The translations under genes were made by a program, and so were the position numbers. Under the pieces are notes generated by a model that saw only the letters and a list, made by a program, of their open reading frames with translations, ran no database searches and was not told the DNA's origin. DNA of 52,265 nt from Pirellula sp. (GTDB lineage Bacteria > Planctomycetota > Planctomycetia > Pirellulales > Pirellulaceae), in NCBI GenBank assembly GCA_021299695.1, contig JAJTEK010000026.1, positions 1 to 52,265 on the forward strand. Direction: 5' to 3'. Positions 26,156 to 34,804 of this stretch are shown piece after piece. Position 1 is the stretch's first letter. Each line of letters starts with the position of its first letter.

Positions 26156-28339
26156 ATGAGACGACTCAAGGCCGGTGGAGGTTGGCAAGCCGTTCGATAC
26201 ACATTCCGCAAAGGGTTCGAATCCGGCGGCATTTGGAAAATGTACAAGGCCCTGCGGTCGCGGAACGCATGCAAGACCTGCGCCCTGGGGATGGGTGGCC
26301 AACACGGCGGCATGGTCAACGAACACGGCTCGTTCCCCGAAGTCTGCAAAAAATCTCTTCAAGCCATGGCCGCCGACATGCAACCGGCGATCACCGCAGA
26401 TTTCTGGTCCAAGTTCACCGTCCCGCAAATGAGTCGCTGGACCCCCAGGCAACTCGAAACCAGCGGCCGACTCATCCAACCGATCCTCTACGAACAAGGC
26501 AAAGCGAATTATCGCACCATCACTTGGACCGAAGCCTTCGCCAGGATCAGCGCCAAGCTCCAATCGCTCAATCCCGAGCAAACGTTTTGGTATTTCAGCG
26601 GCAGGTCGAGCAATGAAGCAGGTTTTTTACTGCAACTTTTTGCCCGGGTCTATGGGACCAACAACGTCAACAACTGCAGTTACTACTGCCACCAAGCCAG
26701 CGGGGTAGGACTGCAAACGACCCTCGGGACCAGCACGGCCACCGTGGTCCTCGAGGATCTCGACAAGTGCGATACGGTCTTTATCATCGGTGGAAATCCC
26801 CCAAGCAATCACCCTCGCTTGATGACCAGCCTGATGCACCTGCGCCGACGCGGTGGCAAAATCGTCGTGATCAATCCCATCAGAGAGTTAGGGCTCATCA
26901 AGTTCAAAGTGCCCAGCGACCCGATCAGCATGGTTTTTGGGACCAAGATCGCCACCCACTACATCCAACCCCACATCGGAGGCGATCTAGCCCTTCTGAC
27001 AGGGATCGCCAAAGCGACGGTGGAAATGGGACGCCATGAGCCTGCCTACCTCCAAGAGCACACCCACGGATCGGCCGAATACCTAGCAGAACTTGCCGCA
27101 AGGCCATGGAGCGAGATCGTCGCAAAAAGTGGTGTCGACGAATCGACCATCCGAGAGTTAGCCGAAGTGTACTCTCAGAGCCAAGGAGCCATCTTCTCCT
27201 GGACCATGGGGATCACTCACCACACCCACGGCGTTCAGAACGTCCAGTCGATCGTCAACTTGGCATTGCTCCGAGGAATGATCGGACGCGAAGGGGCAGG
27301 GGTCATGCCCATCCGCGGCCATTCGAATGTCCAAGGGATCGGATCGGTCGGGGTGACCCCCAAGCTCAAAGACGAGTTGTTCGAGAACTTGAAGAATCAT
27401 TTTGGGGTCAAGTTGCCGACGAGCCCGGGGCGCGACACGCTCGATTGCATGGAAGCCTCCCATCGTGGAGAGCTCAAGTTCGGGTTTTGTTTAGGGGGGA
27501 ATTTGTATGGATCCAATCCAGACTCCCAGTATTCCGACGAAGCGCTCCGGAATCTCGACATGCTCGTGATGCTCAATACGACCCTAAACACCGGGCATGC
27601 CAATGGATTGGCCAAAGAGACCATCGTCCTGCCGGTGCTCGCAAGAGACGAAGAGCCCGAGCCGACGACCCAAGAGTCGATGTTCAACTACGTGCGACTG
27701 AGCGATGGGGGGCCGAAACGTCTGCCCGGTCCGCGCAGCGAGGTTCATGTTATTGCGCAGATAGCCAAGTTGACCTTAGGGAAATCCGAAGCCATCGATT
27801 GGGAGCAGATGGAGCAGACCAACACCATACGGCATTGGATATCCAAAGTGGTACCTGGCTACGAAGCCCTCGATACGATCGCCACGACCAAGCAGGAGTT
27901 TCAGGTGGGAGGGCGGACGTTCCACAAAGCGAGGTTCAACACTCCCGATGGCCGAGCCCGGCTTGTGGTCCATGAGTTGCCCGAAATCACCCCCCTGGCG
28001 CAGAACCAATTGAGGCTTATGACCGTACGCAGCGAAGGTCAATTCAACACCGTGGTCTATGAGGACTACGATTTGTACCGGCACCAAGAGCGGCGGGATG
28101 TGATCCTGATGCACCCAGACGATTTGGCCAAGATGGGTTTGGAGCATGACCAAAGGGTGACCGTCTCGAGTTCGACCGGAACGATGCATCACATCCTAGC
28201 TCGAGGTTATGAAGACATACGAGCCGGGAGTGCGATGATGTATTATCCGGAGTCCAATGTGCTCGTACCTCGCGTCGTGGACCCGAAATCCCGCACCCCG
28301 ATGTTCAAGAACATTCTCGTGACGATCACCAAAGAATAG
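26156..28339 (+). CDS. YdeP-type molybdopterin oxidoreductase (formate dehydrogenase alpha-like)
   Basis: The 727-residue protein belongs to the molybdopterin-dependent FdhF/YdeP group. CKTCALGMGGQHGGMVNE begins at Cys39 (with Cys42) and matches the short N-terminal motif of this group, which lacks the full four-Cys cluster of true formate dehydrogenases. Further landmarks are FYFSGRSSNEAGFLLQ-like sequence near residue 145, NCSYYCHQASGVGL, IIGGNPPSNHPR, RGHSNVQGIGSVGVTP and the C-terminal cofactor domain (RFNTPDGRA, YEDYDLYRHQERRDVILMHPDD). In enterobacteria YdeP is tied to acid resistance; the reaction is not established. It is followed 33 bases later by a response regulator gene. Plus-strand base composition changes from C-rich to G-rich inside this gene. 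Confidence 0.92.
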   Translation: MRRLKAGGGWQAVRYTFRKGFESGGIWKMYKALRSRNACKTCALGMGGQHGGMVNEHGSFPEVCKKSLQAMAADMQPAITADFWSKFTVPQMSRWTPRQLETSGRLIQPILYEQGKANYRTITWTEAFARISAKLQSLNPEQTFWYFSGRSSNEAGFLLQLFARVYGTNNVNNCSYYCHQASGVGLQTTLGTSTATVVLEDLDKCDTVFIIGGNPPSNHPRLMTSLMHLRRRGGKIVVINPIRELGLIKFKVPSDPISMVFGTKIATHYIQPHIGGDLALLTGIAKATVEMGRHEPAYLQEHTHGSAEYLAELAARPWSEIVAKSGVDESTIRELAEVYSQSQGAIFSWTMGITHHTHGVQNVQSIVNLALLRGMIGREGAGVMPIRGHSNVQGIGSVGVTPKLKDELFENLKNHFGVKLPTSPGRDTLDCMEASHRGELKFGFCLGGNLYGSNPDSQYSDEALRNLDMLVMLNTTLNTGHANGLAKETIVLPVLARDEEPEPTTQESMFNYVRLSDGGPKRLPGPRSEVHVIAQIAKLTLGKSEAIDWEQMEQTNTIRHWISKVVPGYEALDTIATTKQEFQVGGRTFHKARFNTPDGRARLVVHELPEITPLAQNQLRLMTVRSEGQFNTVVYEDYDLYRHQERRDVILMHPDDLAKMGLEHDQRVTVSSSTGTMHHILARGYEDIRAGSAMMYYPESNVLVPRVVDPKSRTPMFKNILVTITKE

Positions 28340-28372
28340 CCCTCAACCGACCCCCAGGAAGCAATAGCCACG

Positions 28373-28807
28373 ATGTCCATCGAGCCCGCTTGGAAGCAGC
28401 AGAATCGCGTCCCGCGAATACTCATCGTCGACGACGACTTCGAGATAGCAACGCCGGTTAAATTTGCGATGGAGTCGTTAGGCTACGAGGTCGTGCACAT
28501 GCCTGACGGCCATTCCGGGATCACTAAGCTTGAGAGCTACGAGCCGGACTTGATGGTCTTGGACATGATGATGCCGCGTCAGAGTGGATTTTTGGTACTT
28601 GAGCATTTGCGCAAAACCAATCGGGACCGGATTCGGGTGATCATGGTCACGGGCAACGAGGGTGAGCGTCATCAAGCTTACGCCAGGATGCTCGGGGTCG
28701 ACGAGTACTTGCACAAGCCGTTTTCGATGGAGGAGTTGAAAGGACATGTCCAGCGATTGTTGGACAAACCATTTCCCGACGGCAAAGCTCCTTCAGAGTC
28801 GAGCTAG
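28373..28807 (+). CDS. Single-domain response regulator (CheY-like)
   Basis: The 144-residue product is a receiver domain only: acidic pocket VDDD near residues 19-22, phosphoacceptor Asp64 in MVLDMMMP, the Thr in MVTGNEG, and the Lys in LHKPFSMEEL. With no output domain it must act through a partner, as CheY or Spo0F types do. An AGGAAG site lies before the ATG. It sits 33 bases after the YdeP-like gene, so the two may form one transcript. No histidine kinase is adjacent. Confidence 0.93.
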   Translation: MSIEPAWKQQNRVPRILIVDDDFEIATPVKFAMESLGYEVVHMPDGHSGITKLESYEPDLMVLDMMMPRQSGFLVLEHLRKTNRDRIRVIMVTGNEGERHQAYARMLGVDEYLHKPFSMEELKGHVQRLLDKPFPDGKAPSESS

Positions 28808-28833
28808 TCGTTCATGGCACAATTTACGGCAAG

Positions 28834-28853
28834 TCGGCTTCGAAGCCGATTTT
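28834..28853 (+). terminator. Rho-independent terminator after the response regulator
   Basis: A perfect 16-bp palindrome TCGGCTTCGAAGCCGA is followed by TTTT, about 25 bases past the stop codon. It marks the end of the plus-strand unit before the repeat-rich stretch. Confidence 0.65.
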
Positions 28854-28878
28854 CTGGCCAGGAACCAGTCGATCGCAT

Positions 28879-29196
28879 TCAATGGTAGGTATCGTGCCAT
28901 CTTAGGATCGCTTGGTGTTTTCGACCGGCGACCTCTGTGAGCAAACGCTCAACAGGCTCCCAGTCGTAAACTCCGCTCTCCTGAACGATTTGACTGTATT
29001 TTAGGTACGCATACTCCAATTGGATCGGAGCCGTCGATGCCGCTTCGTTGGTCGTCCACAGAGCGATTCCTGTCATTGGCTGAACACTTGATAGGTTCGA
29101 TTGCAGTCGCTGGGGCTTCAAGTCATCCGCCAAGCCCGCCGAGAACAAGTAGACAACCACAAGCATAGCAGAGTGAAGAAATTGGCTTGATCGCAT
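28879..29196 (-). pseudogene. Truncated N-terminal fragment of a secreted glycoside-hydrolase-like protein (DUF4832 type)
   Basis: The 105-residue frame starts with a signal peptide (AMLVVVYLFSAGLADD) and continues with MTGIALWTTNEAAST, QLEYAYLKYSQI, YDWEPVERLLTEVAGRKH and ILRWHDTY. This is the opening of the TIM-barrel-like proteins that carry DUF4832, where YDW and the ILRW strand recur. The frame stops immediately after DTY, whereas intact members continue for several hundred residues. The rest of the gene is missing, and the break lies beside the terminator of the response regulator gene. I read it as a deletion remnant. The family call is from memory of the pattern. Confidence 0.6.
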
Positions 29197-29354
29197 TTTT
29201 TAGACCTACTCGACGAACATTTCGACTCCACTGGTGGCGGGATGAATCATCGATTGGTCAGTGTACAGGATCGCTGCAGGGGTGCAATCAATGGCGCCCA
29301 ACGGCTGGCGCTCGTTGGCTCACCGGTGATCCAACCACGCATCATTTGCTCGGG

Positions 29355-29480
29355 GTATCCCCCCAGTTTTTTTTTCCATCCAGTGTGTCGGCCCTCCGGG
29401 CCTCTCGGATTTTGCTTTGCACTGCTACCGAGGCCTTCGACCTCGGCAGAGGGTGTTCCAGCCCTCCGGGCTTACCCGAT
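29355..29480. repeat. Cluster of short hairpins (REP-like)
   Basis: Three small inverted repeats follow each other: GGCCCTCCGGGCC near 29389, CCGAGG...CCTCGG around 29429-29447, and AGCCCTCCGGGCTT near 29461. The first and third share the CCCTCCGGGC core. The surrounding bases up to about 29860 hold only unconvincing overlapping frames. This resembles degenerate REP-type intergenic repeats. Confidence 0.45.
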
Positions 29481-29865
29481 CGGTGGAAAGCAGCGGATCC
29501 CGAGGCGGTGCGTGAGTACCGCAAGCGAGAGCGACGGGACAAGGCCGACACGGCCGTTATGCAAGCTGCAAGGCGTCGCATCCTCACTGCACTTGACTCT
29601 TCACCGGAGGGCATGCGCCCAACCGCTTTCAAAAACCCCTCGGCATGCGCCGAAAACCATTCAAATCCAATCTTTCGAATGTTATCTTTCTGGGATGTAC
29701 GGGATGAGTCCTTTCCGAAGTGCTTCCTCTTGAATCTCACGCTTGAGGGAACGAGCATCCACCATGAAGCCATTTACCTGAATCATCCACACCATCGGGT
29801 TCTGGTCCACGCGGATGCGAAGCGACCATTCCGGGTCCATCGGCCCACTTATTCCAACCGTTTAA

Positions 29866-29972
29866 AACCCCAGAGTCTGTGCCGATTACCAGCCAGGAAT
29901 CCAACCACGGAACACGCCGAACACACGGAATGACGGCCTTATTTTTCCGTGGTTTCTGTGTATTCCGTGGTT
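29866..29972. repeat. Composite interspersed repeat, families B and A, copy 2
   Basis: A family B segment (AAACCCCAGAGTCTGTGCC, then ATTACCAGCCAGGAATCC) runs directly into a family A inverted repeat (29903-29972), whose right arm is TTTCCGTGGTTTCTGTGTAT followed by TCCGTGGTT. The same B-then-A order is found at 32030-32180. Confidence 0.75.
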
Positions 29973-30090
29973 AACCCGTCCTGCTTGGTCACCCCGTCGT
30001 GCGTGTTGAACATCACCATGGGACTGTGCGGAGTTACTAGCGATCTTGTTTTGACAGGTCCGTAGCCGTCGAACGAAATCTCATAGGTTC

Positions 30091-30119
30091 TTGACCGCAG
30101 CCCGCAAGGCATGTATAGT
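30091..30119 (+). promoter_or_regulatory. Sigma70-type promoter of mazEF
   Basis: TTGACC at 30091-30096 and TATAGT at 30114-30119 are spaced by exactly 17 bases. Transcription would begin about 25 bases before the mazE start codon. Confidence 0.7.
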
Positions 30120-30149
30120 CAATGTATCTACAACCCAAGGGAGACGCGA

Positions 30150-30395
30150 ATGATGGCGACGGTACAAAAGTGGGGAAACAGCCTTGCAGTCCGAATTCCG
30201 CAATCGCTTGCAGGACAGATCGATGTCGCGGAGGGTTCGACTATCGTGTTAATCGTTCGCGATGGTGAACTCGTCATCCGACCGGATCGATCCGCTAAGC
30301 TCAGCCTCGAAACTTTACTCAAGGACTGCAAACCGTCCCAGCAACATGGTGAAACGGACTTTGGGATCGACGTTGGCAAGGAGATTGTTGAATGA
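30150..30395 (+). CDS. mazE: MazE-type antitoxin (AbrB/SpoVT fold)
   Basis: The product (about 81 residues) is a swapped-hairpin DNA-binding antitoxin: MATVQKWGNSLAVRIPQSLA, then VAEGSTIVLIVRDGELVIRP, with an acidic C-terminal tail that would wrap the toxin. AAGGGAG lies six bases before the ATG at 30150. An earlier in-frame ATG at 30111 overlaps the -10 element and is therefore ruled out. It overlaps the toxin gene by four bases. As in other MazEF pairs, it should neutralise the toxin and repress its own promoter. Confidence 0.92.
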   Translation: MMATVQKWGNSLAVRIPQSLAGQIDVAEGSTIVLIVRDGELVIRPDRSAKLSLETLLKDCKPSQQHGETDFGIDVGKEIVE

Positions 30396-30751
30396 CCCGC
30401 AAGTCTCCGACTTACATTCCAGACCGAGGCGACTTTGTCTGGATATCCCTGAGTCCTACGTCTGGCCATGAACAAGCTGGTCGTCGACCTGCGCTTGTAG
30501 TTAGCCCAAAGAGTTACAATCGGAAAACCGGGCTTTGCGTCCTTTGTCCGGCGACGCGTCAAGCAAAGGGGTATGCGTTTGAAGTAGCGATCGCTCGCGA
30601 TGACGAAAGTTCCGGAGTCGTCCTTGCCGATCATTTGCGCAACGTCGACTGGAAGGCTCGAAATATTCAGTTCATTCATCGCGTGTCCGATTCTGAGTTA
30701 TCCGAAGTGATTGCCAGAATTGAAGCGTTACTCATCAGCCCTGATGTTTAG
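30392..30751 (+). CDS. mazF: MazF/PemK-type endoribonuclease toxin
   Basis: The 119-residue protein shows the MazF sequence plan: PDRGDFVWISLSPTSGHEQAGRRPALVVSP near the start, then CPATRQAKGYAFEV, and a late DHLRNVDWKARNI segment with a C-terminal helix. MazF toxins cleave mRNA at short sequences and stop growth when the antitoxin is lost. The ATGA overlap with mazE indicates translational coupling. The pair sits in a repeat-rich stretch, as expected of a mobile or horizontally acquired module. Confidence 0.93.
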   Translation: MTRKSPTYIPDRGDFVWISLSPTSGHEQAGRRPALVVSPKSYNRKTGLCVLCPATRQAKGYAFEVAIARDDESSGVVLADHLRNVDWKARNIQFIHRVSDSELSEVIARIEALLISPDV

Positions 30752-30883
30752 TCATCCGTGCTTTGAAAAGGGTGTTCTACGCTAGTCGTTGCAAGCAATC
30801 GACTACGAGTAGGAATACGGGTACCTCGTTGCTGAGTACGAAAAAGCAGGAAACCAACGGATGCCCACTAATATTCTCGAAAC

Positions 30884-30930
30884 GCCTCTCTGTATTCCCT
30901 CTGTGGATCCTCTGTGTTACTCTGTGTTTG
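30884..30930. repeat. Interspersed repeat, family C, inverted copy
   Basis: CTCTGTGT-type words repeat every 8-13 bases (CCTCTGTGTTACTCTGTG and neighbours). It is the reverse complement of the CACAGAGGCACAGAG repeat at 31919-31951. The gap from 30752 to 30962 holds nothing else I recognise. Confidence 0.7.
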
Positions 30931-30962
30931 AATCTCTTCCTGATCTTGACGAGTTCTTTCCC

Positions 30963-31739
30963 TTAAAACCTCAGCTTGTTTCGAATCGCGTTTCTTTGGC
31001 TAAGGCTCTTGTAGACCGGCTGCTCGATTCGATCGCATGAGAATTCGAGTCGACCCCACGGATTATGCATCGGAGATCCTACAAGAGACTTGTCGTCGAT
31101 GATTTTATGGACTTTGAATAACCGTGCGTAGGGTAGATCCATCTGGTGCCCTTCGTCGAAACTTTGGTCCGAAGTGGCGGTTTTCAACATCAGGTCGATG
31201 ATCACCGAACCCTCTTGGCCTGCGCTCTTGGTTGGCATGATCAAATCAGGTTTCCCGAAGACTTGCATTCCGACGGTATAGGTATATTGCTTGCTGCGCA
31301 CGATGTTGACAAAGCCGAACGTCAAAGCATCAGCATCGCAGAAGCCAGCCATTTTGCACCAGTCGGATGCTCCAAAAGAAAGTGCCGAGTTGTCGACAAA
31401 AACGCCTGCGCCTCCGGCTTGGAGGATAGGGATGGCACTGCGCATCATGGCCGAGGCGCTTTGCATGGATCCTCCTGGACCGACCAAGCAGACTTGTAGG
31501 TGGTAGTTTCGAACGCTTTCGGATTCTTGTCCCGTGGGATCTAATCGGTTGCTGGCTTTGAAGACGTCCACGAATTGCCGATCCCTGGGCCGGACGTAGA
31601 GTTCGACTTGGGATCGATCGGTCAAAACCAGCGAATTGCCTGTGAGTTTGCAGTCGCTTGGGATGGCTTGAGCCAACAGCTCTTCGTTGGCCCAAGTCCC
31701 TGGAATGCGCAGGGCGATTTCGATCGGGTGACTAGTCAT
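30963..31739 (-). CDS. Hypothetical protein, possibly DUF4261-like
   Basis: The 258-residue product has no signal peptide or membrane segment. A central stretch (VCLVGPGGSMQSASAMMRSA, then ILQAGGAGVFVDNSALSFGASDW) resembles the DUF4261 group, whose function is unknown; this is a weak pattern match. It lies between two copies of family C repeats, reads opposite to its neighbours, and its base composition lacks the strong G skew of the plus strand nearby. It is probably an accessory gene that arrived with the mazEF stretch. No function is proposed. Confidence 0.65.
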   Translation of the reverse strand: MTSHPIEIALRIPGTWANEELLAQAIPSDCKLTGNSLVLTDRSQVELYVRPRDRQFVDVFKASNRLDPTGQESESVRNYHLQVCLVGPGGSMQSASAMMRSAIPILQAGGAGVFVDNSALSFGASDWCKMAGFCDADALTFGFVNIVRSKQYTYTVGMQVFGKPDLIMPTKSAGQEGSVIIDLMLKTATSDQSFDEGHQMDLPYARLFKVHKIIDDKSLVGSPMHNPWGRLEFSCDRIEQPVYKSLSQRNAIRNKLRF

Positions 31740-31865
31740 CTGAATTCCTCCTGGTGGAAAATGATCGTTCCGCGGTGTGAATTTGCGATTTTATCAAACA
31801 GGGGTACCCAGCATGCTTTTTTGGTTCAAAGTATTTTCATCGGCCAGCCGATTCCAGCGTTTCCA

Positions 31866-31951
31866 AACCCCAGGGACTGTCCCGAGTTACTTGCCAGGTG
31901 CTGGATTGTGATTCTTTTTTGAAACACAGAGGCACAGAGAGCACAGAGGAG
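31866..31951. repeat. Composite interspersed repeat, families B and C
   Basis: AAACCCCAGGGACTGTCCC and GAGTTACTTGCCAGG (family B) are followed within 30 bases by GAAACACAGAGGCACAGAGA and CACAGAGG (family C). B is here joined to C instead of A, so these short repeats behave as separable modules. Confidence 0.72.
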
Positions 31952-32029
31952 AGGGTGAGAAGAGGAGGGGGGAGGGTAGTGGGGAGTGGGGAGACTGAGA
32001 TCTGGAGGTTGCCGAACGGTGGATTAAAC

Positions 32030-32180
32030 AAACCCAGGGACTGTCCCCAGTTACCGGCCAGCAGTTACCGGCCAGCAGTTACCGGCCAGCAGTTACCGGC
32101 CAGGAATCCAACCACAGAAAACACCGAAACCACGGAACGAGAGCCTGCTTCTTTCCGTGGTTTCCGCGTATTCCGTGGTT
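32030..32180. repeat. Composite repeat: B element, 14-bp tandem array, family A copy 3
   Basis: AAACCCAGGGACTGTCCCC is followed by four 14-bp units of AGTTACCGGCCAGC (32049-32104), then CAGGAATCCAACCAC, and a family A inverted repeat ending TTCCGTGGTT at 32180. In the two single-copy B elements the GTTAC-CAG word occurs once, so the array arose by local amplification inside the repeat. The gap 31740-32311 contains no gene. Confidence 0.8.
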
Positions 32181-32311
32181 TAAAAGCCATCACCCCATCG
32201 GAGCCTGGCTAGATCGCGGGTGCATGGACTTTTGGAGCCGGATGGTCCACAATTCGATCAGCACGCCGACCGTACCGCTCGATCCTCTGACCTCTGAGGC
32301 AATCCCTGCAA

Positions 32312-32587
32312 ATGACTAACCAACTGGATCAACAGCTTGCGGAACTCCGCGCTTTGCTCTCCCGCTCCGAACACCTCGAACCCGAGACGCTCGAGGCGCT
32401 CGGGGATCTCGCAGGCGATATTCAGCAATTGCTCGAATCGAACAACCCTGACCCCCATGCGACCACGGGCCTCTCAAGTGTCTCGGAACGACTTTCCGGC
32501 TGGATCGATCGATTCGAACTCGAGCACCCAGAGCTGACCCATACTCTGTCCCAAGTCGCCGAGCGACTGGCTGATATGGGGATCTGA
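32312..32587 (+). CDS. DUF4404 family small protein
   Basis: The 91-residue, acidic, helical protein matches the DUF4404 pattern: paired heptads at the start (QQLAELRALLSRSEHLEPET), LGDLAGDIQQLLE, then a C-terminal WIDRFELEHPELTHTLSQ ending in LADMGI. The function of DUF4404 is not known. It lies just after the repeat array and 45 bases before a two-component regulator gene. Confidence 0.82.
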   Translation: MTNQLDQQLAELRALLSRSEHLEPETLEALGDLAGDIQQLLESNNPDPHATTGLSSVSERLSGWIDRFELEHPELTHTLSQVAERLADMGI

Positions 32588-32632
32588 GCCTCGGAGGCTC
32601 GTACCAGCTACTTAACATGAGCTAAAAGCTAG

Positions 32633-33322
32633 ATGCATACCGTACTTTTGGTGGAAGACGACCAGGAGCTTGCTTCTTTCGTTAGGGACTACCTATCCCA
32701 GAACGGGTATTGCGTGCACATTGAGTCCTGTGGCACTTTGGCCGTCGGGCGAATACTCCAGGAGTTACCCGATGCGGTGATTCTCGATGTGAACCTTCCA
32801 GGCAGCAATGGGTTTGAGGTGTGCAAGGAGGTGCGGAGTCGATACCCGGGTGTGATTCTGATGCTCACGGCCAGGTTGGAGGATGTCGATGAGGTACTTG
32901 GATTAGAAAATGGGGCAGACGATTATCTGGCAAAGCCAATTCGTCCGAGCGTGCTTTTGACCCGAATGAAGCTACACTTGCAACGGCAATCGACTAACAG
33001 CGACCCCCAGGACGAGGCGATTCACGCAGGGGGATTGGTCATCTACCTACAGCGAAGAGCGGTGGAATTGCGAGGTCAGCCCGTCAAGGTTTCCAGCGCG
33101 GAGTTCGATCTCTTGTTGATCTTGGCAAAACGAAAAAGCTCGATCGTCACCCGTTTGGAGATTCACAACACTCTCTACCCAGCAGAAGTTTACGATTACC
33201 GCAATCGTTCGATCGATCTGAGGGTGTCTCGGCTGCGGAAAAAAATCGAGGACGATCCGTCCAATCCTGTTCGGATCAAGTCGGTATGGGGGGATGGCTA
33301 CATGCTTTCCGTCGAGCCGTGA
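32633..33322 (+). CDS. OmpR-family response regulator (RstA-like)
   Basis: The 229-residue product joins a receiver (VEDD at residues 7-10, phosphoacceptor Asp52 in ILDVNLPG, Lys in DDYLAKPIRP) to an OmpR-type winged helix (residues about 130-225: VSSAEFDLLLILAKR, RSIDLRVSRLRKKIEDDP, RIKSVWGDGYMLS). Phosphorylated, it should bind direct repeats upstream of target genes. Its TGA overlaps the GTG start of the sensor kinase gene (GTGA), a standard two-component operon. The partner kinase is disrupted, so the regulator may now be uncontrolled or cross-regulated. Confidence 0.94.
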   Translation: MHTVLLVEDDQELASFVRDYLSQNGYCVHIESCGTLAVGRILQELPDAVILDVNLPGSNGFEVCKEVRSRYPGVILMLTARLEDVDEVLGLENGADDYLAKPIRPSVLLTRMKLHLQRQSTNSDPQDEAIHAGGLVIYLQRRAVELRGQPVKVSSAEFDLLLILAKRKSSIVTRLEIHNTLYPAEVYDYRNRSIDLRVSRLRKKIEDDPSNPVRIKSVWGDGYMLSVEP

Positions 33323-34780
33323 TTAGGCTTTTTTTGAAACTCTTTATCCTGCTGATGGTGGTGTTGCTCGCTACCAAATGGACATTCGAAAAGTTCCTCG
33401 AAATACAGGTCTACTCAGATCGCGATCGCATCGTGGCCGGCTTGGTCGAGGTGCAGCTTGACGGCTTGCGATCGCTGTCCAAAGAGCTTTTGAGTTTTGA
33501 TGAACCGCAGATCCAGCAACAGCTCGAAGCCTATCGGCAGGAGTTCGACATACCGTTGCGGATTTGTCCCATTGCACAACTCTCTCGGGAAGAGCTTGCG
33601 CAACTCCAAGAGCCCGATGGGTTTGTCTACGAGTACTACAACGGGATGGTCGATTACCTTGGGGTGCCGCTTGGACCGGATACTTACCTGAGGCTCGGTC
33701 CCCTTTCCGACCAAACGCTTGGCATGATTGAAAACGAAGTCGCCACTTGGTTGCGAATTCAAGCAAGGAAGATCGATACCTCCTTAGACCCAATCGCCCT
33801 GGACTCGATCCAGCGTTTGTCCCGTTTTCCATTGAAAATTCGAACGCGATCCGAATTGCCCTCGGAGGTATCGAATAGGTTTTCCGACGGGAAAGAAGCC
33901 GCGTTCTATCGATTGGGAGGAGATTCCTTTGTCGCCCTGTTGCTCCAAGCAAATCGCGTTGGGGAAACTCGACACAAGGGTCGATGTCCATAGGGCTGGG
34001 GAGGCAAAGGTACTGGCCCTGGCATTCAATTCGATGGCCGAAAAGACCGAGGGGATGATCCGCGCGAAAAAGGATATGCTTCATGTCGTCTCGCATGAGC
34101 TACGCACACCGCTGGCCCGATTGCGTTTCGGTCTGGAGCTCATGGACACCGCAGAAGACGAATCTCAAAAAAAGGCCCTGCGCGCCTCGCTCGATCATTC
34201 CATCGAAGAATTGGATGCGATCGTCGCAGAAGTTCTCGAGTATGTTCGCAATGAGAACTCGGCCACCCATTTGGAGCGGGTTTGGATCGGAGTACAGCAA
34301 GCGTTCTTGCAGACAATACGGGGCAGTGAGCAGCAGGCAAGCCGAGTGGAGTTTCAATGGGTGTTTCCCGACGATCCACCTCAGAGCCATGTCTTTGCCG
34401 ATCGGATCGCTTTTCATCGCGTTTTGGGAAATTTGGTCTCCAATGCGCTGCGCTACGCGCGCAGAACAATTTGCATCCGGGTCTATCGCGTGCCGACTTC
34501 CCCTGGCAAGACCGACGTCGGCCAAGTGTGCTTGGAAGTCCAGGACGATGGTCCGGGGATTGCGCCGGAGGATTGCCAGCGGGTGCTTGAGCCGTTTGTA
34601 AGGTTGGAGGGGACGGATCGAGCCGCAGTTGGGTCCCAAGCATCGAATCACGCGGGATTGGGATTGGGGCTTGCGATTGTCGATCGGATCCTTCAGCAGC
34701 ACGGCGGGCAGGTTACGATCGACCAGGGGAGTTTGGGAGGGTGTCGGGTCCGAACGTATTGGCCTACGACTGGGAATTGA
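33319..34780 (+). pseudogene. Sensor histidine kinase broken by a frameshift and loss of the second membrane helix
   Basis: The 5' part (GTG 33319 to TAG near 33993) encodes a first membrane helix (LFLKLFILLMVVLLATKW) and the sensor domain. The 3' part continues in the next frame from about 33930 to 34780. It holds the end of a HAMP-like segment (ALGKLDTRVDV, ALAFNSMAEK), the phosphoacceptor His in HVVSHELRTPLARL, the N box LGNLVSNALRYA, DDGPGIAPED and GLGLGLAIVDRI. Between FVALLLQ and ALGKLDTRV the second membrane helix and most of the HAMP domain expected in RstB-like kinases are absent. Frame change and deletion coincide near 33940-33965. It could be a real inactivating deletion or an assembly error. 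All catalytic boxes downstream are intact, so decay would be recent. Confidence 0.82.
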
Positions 34781-34804
34781 GTATGCTCAAAGGAATCTCA
34801 GAAC

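Noticed and set aside
29187-29933. 248-codon frame on the plus strand and a 143-codon frame opposite it
   Set aside because: Both run through the REP-like hairpins and end in translated repeat sequence (HAEHTE-type ending); no ribosome site or family resemblance.
31898-32212. Frame containing HRGTESTEE
   Set aside because: This is a translation of the family C and A DNA repeats, not a protein gene.
28854-32311. Insertion sequence or prophage in the repeat-rich stretch
   Set aside because: No transposase, integrase or phage gene was found; only short repeats and a toxin-antitoxin pair.
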